Below are positions 7,559-12,373 of a DNA stretch of 12,373 nt, in pieces (position 1 is the first letter of the stretch; each line of letters begins with the position of its first letter). The notes below the pieces were generated by a model. The model made no database searches. It saw only the letters and a list, made by a program, of their open reading frames with translations, and had not been told where the DNA came from. The stretch comes from an uncultured bacterium (GTDB taxonomy: Bacteria > Spirochaetota > Spirochaetia > Sphaerochaetales > Sphaerochaetaceae): assembly GCA_905215015.1 (NCBI GenBank), contig CAJMOS010000090.1, forward strand, positions 1 to 12,373. Direction: 5' to 3'. The translations under genes and the position numbers were made by a program.

Positions 7559-8701
7559 TTACAGCCTGGAATCCTTTCCTTTGGCGGGCTGTCGGAGGAT
7601 GATTCCGGCGAGCAACGCGGTGAACGGAGCCGTCGCGGCAAGCCCGAAACTGCCTGCGATGGTGTTGATGATTTCCGCGGCGACCGAGTTGTTGTTGAGG
7701 ATGTTGTACAGCGGAGTCCCCTGCGCCATGAAGGTCATGAACAGCGCGATGCTGCTTCCCGTATAGGCGAGCAGGAGTGTCGTGGTCATCGTGCCCATCG
7801 CCGCCCTTGCCACATGCATCCCGGAAACGATCGCATCCTTTCTGGAGATTGCCGGGCATTTTGTGACCACTTCGTGCACGGCGCTCGTGATGTCGACCGA
7901 AAGGTCCATGACGGAACCGCTTGCTCCCACGAAGACGCTTGCCATGCAAATGCGGGTGAGGTTGAGGTACTCGTACCCCGAGTAAAGCAGACCTTCGGAC
8001 TGCGGCATCACCGCACCGTGGAGTTTGAACGCCTTGGTCGTGACCACCGCAAGCACTGCCGCGGTCCCCAGCCCAAGGAGCGCGCCTCCAACTGCGGCGA
8101 TCAGCCTCCTGTCAAACCCGTAGACGAGGGCAATGATGAGGATGGTGAGCACGATGGTCACGGCGAATCCAGCCAGTAGCGGGTCATACCCCTTGAGGTA
8201 CATCGGCACAAGTATTTTCCAGAGGACCATCACCGTGAGGATGAACGAGATGACGGCACGGAGTCCGGTCATGCCGGCGAAGGAAACCAGAAAGAGTGCG
8301 AATGCGAGAGCCAGGATGCATTCTCCACCGAGCCGGTAGTGGTCGATGAGGGAAACGGAGATGATTTCGTTCCCTGTATGGCTCACCAAAGCCTGCGCCG
8401 TGTCTCCCGGATGGAAGAGTTTGTCCTGGGCGAGCGACCCGCCCAGCATGTTCCACCCTTCGGATTCCATTCCCTTGAAGCTCCCGGAGAGAAATCGGAC
8501 CCTGCAGACCTGCTGCCCGGTCCTGATCAGTCCCGTATCGATGATGCGGCTCTCATCGGTCTCAAGGACAAGCGCCTTGCATTTCACCTCTTCCCGGAAC
8601 TGGAGAGCCCCCTCGAATCCGGTGGGAATCCAAAGCAGGAGCAGGATGATGGCAATGGATGCCACCACCGCTGCCGTTGTTCTTCTCGGAAGATTGCTCA
8701 C
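7559..8701 (-). CDS. YibE/F-family multi-pass membrane protein
   Basis: A 380-residue inner-membrane protein of the YibE/F family, whose function is not established. One helix at ~9-27 is followed by a soluble, probably extracytoplasmic, beta-rich domain (~30-120), then about six or seven helices (~127-143, 147-168, 173-194, 199-221, 249-267, 303-325, 341-370). Family hallmarks are GASGSVMDLSVDITSAVHE (259-277) and ARAAMGTMTTTLLLAYTG (298-315). I chose the GTG at 8701: GAGGA lies five bases before it, and it comes one base after the phosphatase stop (TGA-T-GTG), which suggests translational coupling. In-frame ATGs at 8713, 8719 and 8734 would overlap the phosphatase gene and have poorer ribosome sites. 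It is almost certainly co-transcribed with the phosphatase, hinting at transport or envelope work connected with phosphate, but this is inference from position. Confidence 0.87.
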   Translation of the reverse strand: MSNLPRRTTAAVVASIAIILLLLWIPTGFEGALQFREEVKCKALVLETDESRIIDTGLIRTGQQVCRVRFLSGSFKGMESEGWNMLGGSLAQDKLFHPGDTAQALVSHTGNEIISVSLIDHYRLGGECILALAFALFLVSFAGMTGLRAVISFILTVMVLWKILVPMYLKGYDPLLAGFAVTIVLTILIIALVYGFDRRLIAAVGGALLGLGTAAVLAVVTTKAFKLHGAVMPQSEGLLYSGYEYLNLTRICMASVFVGASGSVMDLSVDITSAVHEVVTKCPAISRKDAIVSGMHVARAAMGTMTTTLLLAYTGSSIALFMTFMAQGTPLYNILNNNSVAAEIINTIAGSFGLAATAPFTALLAGIILRQPAKGKDSRL

Positions 8702-8702
8702 A

Positions 8703-10247
8703 TCAGTCCTCATGCACATCCGTGAGGGATGCAAGCTTCTTGTAGATGTCGGTGTTGTCGTAGTAGCCGGCGAACAACTGCTGTCCGGGGCCTTGGGCGA
8801 ACACCGGGACCGGAAGACCCGTGTGGGAGTAGGAGGTGAACCCGATTCCGCTCTTGTGGTTCAGCACATGGGTGAGGGTGACGGTCAGCGGCTCGTAGGT
8901 GCCGTAGAGCTCATACTCTTCCTGGGTACGGTTCTTGGTTCCGGACATCGTCTTCTCGTAGGCGGTGCGGATCCTTCCGTACTCGTAGTCGGTGAGCACC
9001 AGACCCCCGTCCTTGTCGCTGCCTGCGCTGCCGGGTCTCTGCAATCCGAAGAGCTTCTCGACGTCGGCCATCACGTCCTCGAAGGAAGTCTTGTCCTTTT
9101 TGTAGCCAGAGACATAGTCGCTGTCGAACTTGGCGTAGGAGATGGTCTGGTTGTCGAGCGTGCGGAAGAAGAGGTTGTAGTCGGTTCCGGCATAGCCGAT
9201 GGTAAGGCCGCCGGTCTCATGGTCGGCAGTGACCAGGATCAAGGTGTCGCTCGGATGCTTCTGCTGGAACTTGACAGCCTCGGCGACTGCATCGGAGAGG
9301 GCGATGGTATCCGCAATCGTGGAACGTGCGTCATTTGCGTGGCAAGCCCAGTCAATCTTTCCCCCTTCCACCATCATGAAGAAGCCATGAGGGTTGTCCA
9401 GGACTTCGATGCCTTTCTTCACATAGTCGGAAAGGGCCCATTCGTCAGCCTTGCGGTCCTCCTCGTAGGAGAATGCGCCAGAATCGGCGAGCATCTCTGC
9501 GACGACGATGGCCTTGTCTCCCTCCTTCAGCGCGGAGGCATCCTTCTGGGTGAAACAGACCTGGTATCCAGCCTTTTTGGCGATATCGTAGATCGACTCT
9601 TTGTCTCCCTTCTTGTCCTTCGGCTCCATCAGCGCTCCTCCTGCAAAGTAGTCGAAGCCGCTCTTGACCAGCTCAAGCCCGATCGGGTAGTTGCTCTTGC
9701 GGCTCGCCTGGTGGGCATAGGTCGCCGCCGGGGTGGCATGGTTCAGGTTGACCGAGGTGACGACGCCGATCTTCCATTGCTTCTGGTCGCGGAGCTGTTC
9801 GGCGATCGTCCGATAGGGAATCTTTTTGGTGATGTCGACATTGATGGAACTCGAGTGGGTCTTGTGCCCGGTAAAAATCGACGTGGCGGTAGAAGCCGAA
9901 TCGGGGGCGAACGAGGTGGCGTCGTATGTCTGCGCGCTGCCGGCTACCGGGAAATCCAGGAAACTGAGCGTGCCGGGAGAGGGGGAATCATCCGGGTTGG
10001 ATGACGTTTTTACCTTGTCCACGATGCCGTTGGCGTCTTTTCCGAGGTAGTCGGCCGCACTTTGCACCTGAGGATAGCTCATGCCGTCACCAATGAAGAC
10101 GAATACGTATCTTGGCCTTGCCGATACAGCAGACAAGGCCCCGTTCCCCGCGTACTGCTCATTGACTCCTTGGGCGAAAAGCCCGAAAGAAGAGAGGAAA
10201 AGCAGGGTGCCCAAAACATTGCGGGCAAGCTTGGTTCTTTTTTTCAT
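8703..10247 (-). CDS. phoA: Exported alkaline phosphatase (PhoA family)
   Basis: A 514-residue phosphomonoesterase that frees phosphate from organic esters outside the cytoplasm. A signal peptide (KKR start, hydrophobic core 11-24, probable cut after LFA at ~25) sends it out; the FAQ ending is spirochaete-like. Comparison with the E. coli enzyme places the catalytic residues: D54 (GDG, metals), nucleophile S117 in APDSAS, T172 in HATPAA, R183 in ASRK (phosphate-binding), E294, D299 and H303 in VEGGKIDWACH, D342 and H343 in TADHE, and H475 in SHTG. All three metal sites therefore look complete. D299 is followed by W300 where E. coli has K328, a position linked with metal preference and rate. 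ATG 10247 has AGGAG six bases upstream. A Pho-box-like repeat lies about 44 bases before the start. The YibE/F gene follows after one base, forming an operon. Confidence 0.93.
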   Translation of the reverse strand: MKKRTKLARNVLGTLLFLSSFGLFAQGVNEQYAGNGALSAVSARPRYVFVFIGDGMSYPQVQSAADYLGKDANGIVDKVKTSSNPDDSPSPGTLSFLDFPVAGSAQTYDATSFAPDSASTATSIFTGHKTHSSSINVDITKKIPYRTIAEQLRDQKQWKIGVVTSVNLNHATPAATYAHQASRKSNYPIGLELVKSGFDYFAGGALMEPKDKKGDKESIYDIAKKAGYQVCFTQKDASALKEGDKAIVVAEMLADSGAFSYEEDRKADEWALSDYVKKGIEVLDNPHGFFMMVEGGKIDWACHANDARSTIADTIALSDAVAEAVKFQQKHPSDTLILVTADHETGGLTIGYAGTDYNLFFRTLDNQTISYAKFDSDYVSGYKKDKTSFEDVMADVEKLFGLQRPGSAGSDKDGGLVLTDYEYGRIRTAYEKTMSGTKNRTQEEYELYGTYEPLTVTLTHVLNHKSGIGFTSYSHTGLPVPVFAQGPGQQLFAGYYDNTDIYKKLASLTDVHED

Positions 10248-10267
10248 GTTGTTCTCCTGGGCGCTAC

Positions 10268-10297
10268 CCTATAGGAAACATGCGAAAGAACTGTCAG
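10268..10297 (-). promoter_or_regulatory. Likely promoter of the alkaline phosphatase operon
   Basis: On the minus strand CTGACA (10297-10292) is one base off a -35 box, and TATAGG (10273-10268) resembles a -10 box, with 18 bases between. The -35 lies inside the right-hand copy of the Pho-box-like repeat, where an activator would contact RNA polymerase. About 20 bases separate the -10 from the phosphatase start codon at 10247. Confidence 0.4.
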
Positions 10298-10308
10298 ACG
10301 GCTGTCAG
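10291..10308 (+). promoter_or_regulatory. Pho-box-like tandem repeat
   Basis: CTGTCAG (10291-10297), four bases ACGG, and CTGTCAG (10302-10308) form two perfect 7-base copies 11 bases apart. The PhoB box of E. coli has the same plan: CTGTCAT, four bases, CTGTCAT. It stands 44 bases before the alkaline phosphatase start, which is where a phosphate-starvation activator would bind. The copies read on the strand opposite to the phosphatase, reversed from E. coli pho promoters, so the link to that gene is inferred. Confidence 0.55.
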
Positions 10309-10411
10309 GAAATCGAGAAAAGAAGATATGGATTCTGTTTTGACACACCAATGGATATCACAAAGATTGCATATGGGAAGGTTGGGTGTGATGGTCGATG
10401 CGAACTTCTTC

Positions 10412-10440
10412 TTGCCGACATGGAGAGAAACGTGGATAAT
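10412..10440 (+). promoter_or_regulatory. Likely promoter of the methyltransferase gene
   Basis: TTGCCG (10412-10417) and GATAAT (10435-10440) are 17 bases apart, with 4 of 6 and 5 of 6 matches to the -35 and -10 consensus. The predicted transcription start, about 7 bases beyond, falls inside the DtxR-like palindrome. This leaves a leader of only about 25 bases before the start codon at 10473. Confidence 0.5.
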
Positions 10441-10458
10441 TAGGTTATCCTAACCAAC
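10440..10458 (+). promoter_or_regulatory. DtxR/IdeR-like metal-responsive operator
   Basis: The 19 bases TTAGGTTATCCTAACCAAC match the known DtxR/IdeR box TTAGGTTAGSCTAACCTWA at 16 of 19 positions, including the full core TTAGGTTA and CTAACC. The box begins at the last base of the -10 element and spans the probable transcription start, so a bound repressor would block initiation. Regulators of this family act with Fe(II) or Mn(II), and TroR is a known spirochaete member. The regulator itself is not in this window. Confidence 0.6.
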
Positions 10459-10472
10459 AAGGAGACGGATGC

Positions 10473-11105
10473 ATGGGCATCGTGAGAACGTTCTTGAATC
10501 AGACACGGAAACCGGAAGGCAGGATGGGGAAGATGATGCTTGGCGGCATGAACTCGGGCCATGCCGCGATGTCCGACTGGGGGATGCAGTACCTGTCGGG
10601 AATCCACCCCAGACGGATCATCGATATCGGCTGTGGTGGAGGCAGGAACGCCCGGGTGCTGCTGGAGAAATATCCGGAAGCGGTCCTTACGGCAGTGGAC
10701 CATTCCCCGCTTTCCGTGGAGAAGACGGTGGAGGTCAACCAGGAGTTTGTCTTCCAGGACAGGTGCACCGCGCTTCAGGGAGACGTGGGGAGGCTTCCCT
10801 GCGTTTCCGAGTCCTTCGACCTTGCCACAGCCTTCGAGACCATCTATTTCTGGCCTGGGCTCGAGCAATGCTTCGCCCAAGTGGCCCGGGTATTGCGGAT
10901 TGGTGGAGCATTCCTGATTGTGAACGAGTCCGACGGCATGGACAAGGCAGGCAAGAAATTTGAGAAGATCATCGACGGGATGACGGTCTATACGGCCGGG
11001 CAGATCGAGACGGCGCTCTGCAGGGCGGGTTTTTCCTCGGTAAAGACAGAACACCACCCCTCCCGGCCATGGATTGCCGTAATGGCGACCAAGGGTCAGG
11101 CGTAG
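10473..11105 (+). CDS. Class I SAM-dependent methyltransferase
   Basis: A cytoplasmic 210-residue protein with the Rossmann fold of class I methyltransferases. Motif I, IDIGCGGGRNA (50-60), binds S-adenosylmethionine. D76 in AVDHS is the usual acidic residue for the ribose, and GDVGRLP (103-109) is the adenine-side loop. LRIGGAFLIVNE (141-152) is the later strand motif. The substrate cannot be told: the C-terminal part is short and carries no recognised substrate domain. ATG 10473 has AAGGAG eight bases upstream; ATG 10469 is out of frame. The gene sits directly behind a DtxR-like operator, so it is probably turned up when iron or manganese is scarce. Its TAG stop lies inside the 3' end of the LysR gene on the other strand (10-base overlap), with no terminator between. 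Metalloregulation and the flavodoxin nearby suggest a role in metal or redox homeostasis, but this is inference. Confidence 0.85.
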   Translation: MGIVRTFLNQTRKPEGRMGKMMLGGMNSGHAAMSDWGMQYLSGIHPRRIIDIGCGGGRNARVLLEKYPEAVLTAVDHSPLSVEKTVEVNQEFVFQDRCTALQGDVGRLPCVSESFDLATAFETIYFWPGLEQCFAQVARVLRIGGAFLIVNESDGMDKAGKKFEKIIDGMTVYTAGQIETALCRAGFSSVKTEHHPSRPWIAVMATKGQA

Positions 11106-11953
11106 GGAAAGATCTTGGTCTGCATGAACTGTTCCAGTTTCTTCCAGCCGGTCCCCCGCTTGCAGACGCCATAGAAGGTGACGGTCGCTTCCGGGTCCAG
11201 GATGGGAACAGCTGCTTTGCCGTTCAAGGTGTCCGGACCCTTGAGGTAATAGCTTGATCCAAAGGAAGGCAGGTCCGAATAGGTGACCAGTTGCTGGAAG
11301 GTATTACGCTCTGTCTGGATGATGAAGGTGGTGTGAGGCATCTTCTTGTCTGTCAGATGGCGCCAGAAGCCGATTCGGGAATACAGCAGCATGGTCCTTC
11401 CGTCCATTTCCCTGAGGTACAGACCCTTCGAGGAGGCAAGCGGGTCGCTTGGCGGCAAGAGGAAATACAATTGCTCGGTCATCAGCTTCACATAGGGCCA
11501 TTCCTTTCCCTCGGGCTTGTAGGGCAGGATCACCATGTCGAACGTGTCGTCCGCAAGCCCCTTTTCCAGTATGTCTGGTTCCGCCATCTGCGAGGAGATT
11601 TTCCTGTCCGGGTAGATTCGGGCGATGTCGCCAAGGACGTCCTGCAGTGGTGCCGGGGCGCTGGAACCGATTTCGATGGTGCGCTTCGCGAGGTCGAATG
11701 CCTGTACGCGCCTGGTCATCTCCTCGGCGGAGGCAAGCACTGCTTTCGCGCACTCGGCGGCCAACAGTCCGTTGTCGTTGAGGGAGATGCGGTTCTTCTG
11801 GCGGTTGAACAAGGTGACGTCCAGCTCGTCTTCCAGTTTCTGCATGGCTCTCGTCAGCGCGGGTTGCGAGATGTTGAGATGTTCGGCAGCCTTGGTCAGG
11901 GTGCCGCAATCGGCGAACGCCCTCAGATAGGAAAGAAGGAGGAACTCAATCAT
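11096..11953 (-). CDS. LysR-family transcriptional regulator
   Basis: A 285-residue DNA-binding regulator. The N-terminal winged helix-turn-helix shows the family pattern: FADCGTLTKAAEHLNISQPALTRAMQKLEDELDVTLFNR in outline at about 13-51, and then the linker helix to ~90. The rest (~91-285) is the effector-binding domain with a two-lobed periplasmic-binding-protein fold, somewhat short for the family. The ligand is unknown. The frame is open upstream to 12220, but the HTH alignment and AGGGG six bases before the ATG fix the start at 11953. The divergent flavodoxin-like gene starts 160 bases away, and a T-N11-A palindrome lies midway, so the regulator most likely controls that gene and itself. 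Its last 10 bases overlap the end of the methyltransferase gene. Confidence 0.9.
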   Translation of the reverse strand: MIEFLLLSYLRAFADCGTLTKAAEHLNISQPALTRAMQKLEDELDVTLFNRQKNRISLNDNGLLAAECAKAVLASAEEMTRRVQAFDLAKRTIEIGSSAPAPLQDVLGDIARIYPDRKISSQMAEPDILEKGLADDTFDMVILPYKPEGKEWPYVKLMTEQLYFLLPPSDPLASSKGLYLREMDGRTMLLYSRIGFWRHLTDKKMPHTTFIIQTERNTFQQLVTYSDLPSFGSSYYLKGPDTLNGKAAVPILDPEATVTFYGVCKRGTGWKKLEQFMQTKIFPYA

Positions 11954-12025
11954 GATAGACCCCTGGTGTAATGCATGGAACGTATGGCCACATTGTGCAT
12001 TCTTTTGCCTGTTCTGACAATCACT

Positions 12026-12040
12026 ATGCGTTTCACGCAT
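12026..12040. promoter_or_regulatory. LysR-type T-N11-A operator
   Basis: ATGCG, TTTCA, CGCAT is a perfect five-base inverted repeat with the T (12027) and A (12039) 11 bases apart, the classic LysR recognition layout. It is 72 bases from the LysR start (11953) and 73 bases from the flavodoxin-like start (12114), well placed to control both divergent genes. Confidence 0.6.
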
Positions 12041-12044
12041 GGCA

Positions 12045-12054
12045 TATTCGAATA
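12045..12054. promoter_or_regulatory. Second palindrome in the LysR/flavodoxin gap
   Basis: TATTCGAATA is a perfect 10-base palindrome, four bases after the T-N11-A site. It may be a further regulator contact near the RNA polymerase site (an activation half-site), or part of the promoter itself, since AATAAT (12051-12056) overlaps it. Short AT-rich palindromes also occur by chance. Confidence 0.3.
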
Positions 12055-12113
12055 ATTCTATTGTACCTTTTGCCGCTTGGCCTCTATCCTTGGCAATGTA
12101 CGGAGAAAACAGT

Positions 12114-12373
12114 ATGAACACATTGGTTGCCTGGTTTTCCTGGAGTGGAACGACCGAGAGGATTGCCGAGGAACTTGCACGGAAGACGCATGGGGACCTG
12201 TACCAGATCCAGCGTGCCATTCCCTACAGCAAGGATTATCAGAAATGCGCCTATGAGGAGGCGAAAAACGAGTATGAGAAGCGCCTGCTTCCCAGCTTGA
12301 AACAACCACTTGCGGATATCGGCCCGTACGACCGGATTGTGCTTGCGTTCCCCATCTGGTGGTACACTGCGCC
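12114..12373 (+). CDS. Flavodoxin-like FMN protein (5' part, runs off the window)
   Basis: Only the first 86 codons are present, and no stop is reached. The product begins with a beta strand and the FMN phosphate loop, SWSGTTERIAEEL (9-21). PYSKDY (38-43) and FPIWWYT (79-85) also fit the flavodoxin_4 type, where the tryptophans pack on the flavin. It probably binds FMN non-covalently and passes electrons in the cytoplasm; the partner is unknown. ATG 12114 has GGAG eight bases upstream. It is divergent from the LysR gene and likely activated by it. Long-chain electron-transfer flavodoxins and small flavodoxin-like oxidoreductases cannot be told apart from this fragment. Confidence 0.87.
   Translation, partial: MNTLVAWFSWSGTTERIAEELARKTHGDLYQIQRAIPYSKDYQKCAYEEAKNEYEKRLLPSLKQPLADIGPYDRIVLAFPIWWYTA

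Noticed and set aside
6451..7641. A 396-codon minus-strand frame covering the C-terminal UvrA half.
   Set aside because: The + strand shows intact ABC motifs over the same bases; the minus frame has no recognisable domain and no ribosome site.
8346..10004. A 552-codon open frame on the + strand across the phosphatase and YibE/F genes.
   Set aside because: The opposite strand carries all the catalytic residues of an alkaline phosphatase. This frame is low-complexity V/G/L-rich sequence typical of a shadow.
10351..10443. A 30-codon frame (MDITKIAYGK...) in the divergent gap, ending inside the DtxR-like box.
   Set aside because: There is no ribosome site before the ATG, and the predicted methyltransferase promoter lies inside it. 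Nothing supports translation.

Overview
The window looks like ordinary chromosomal DNA from a GC-rich, didermic bacterium. My best guess is a spirochaete of the Sphaerochaeta/Treponema kind. This rests on the signal peptide of the phosphatase (hydrophobic core ending FGLFAQ), on the mix of families present, and on a DtxR-type metal box. It is an inference of moderate to low confidence, because no rRNA or other marker gene is present.

Layout. Positions 1-316 form a gene-free leader with several small hairpins. Two cyclic-di-GMP genes follow on the + strand: a membrane CHASE-GGDEF-PAS diguanylate cyclase (317-2128) and a soluble PAS-GGDEF-EAL phosphodiesterase whose GGDEF motif is degenerate (2258-4801). 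Next on the + strand is a class II UvrA-like double ABC ATPase (5017-7542). It is interrupted by one in-frame TAG at 6583-6585, exactly between the two ATPase halves. A convergent minus-strand pair follows: an exported PhoA-type alkaline phosphatase (8703-10247) and, one base after its stop, a YibE/F-family membrane protein (7559-8701). A divergent region (10248-10472) carries a Pho-box-like tandem repeat on the phosphatase side and a DtxR/IdeR-like palindrome on the other side. The latter covers the probable start of transcription of a small SAM-dependent methyltransferase (10473-11105). The methyltransferase converges on, and overlaps by 10 bases, a LysR regulator (11096-11953). That regulator is divergent from a flavodoxin-like gene that runs off the right edge (12114 onward); a textbook T-N11-A palindrome sits midway between the two.

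How the genes may work together. The first pair makes and breaks c-di-GMP in response to a periplasmic or small-molecule signal. The phosphatase and YibE/F pair look like a phosphate-starvation unit. The methyltransferase, LysR and flavodoxin genes look like a redox or metal-responsive cluster. The UvrA-like gene is either a recent pseudogene or a protein made in two halves. TAG is the normal stop of three other genes here, so recoding of TAG is unlikely. I found no mobile element, CRISPR array, phage gene or complete RNA gene. The most informative signals are the two regulatory boxes and the amber codon.
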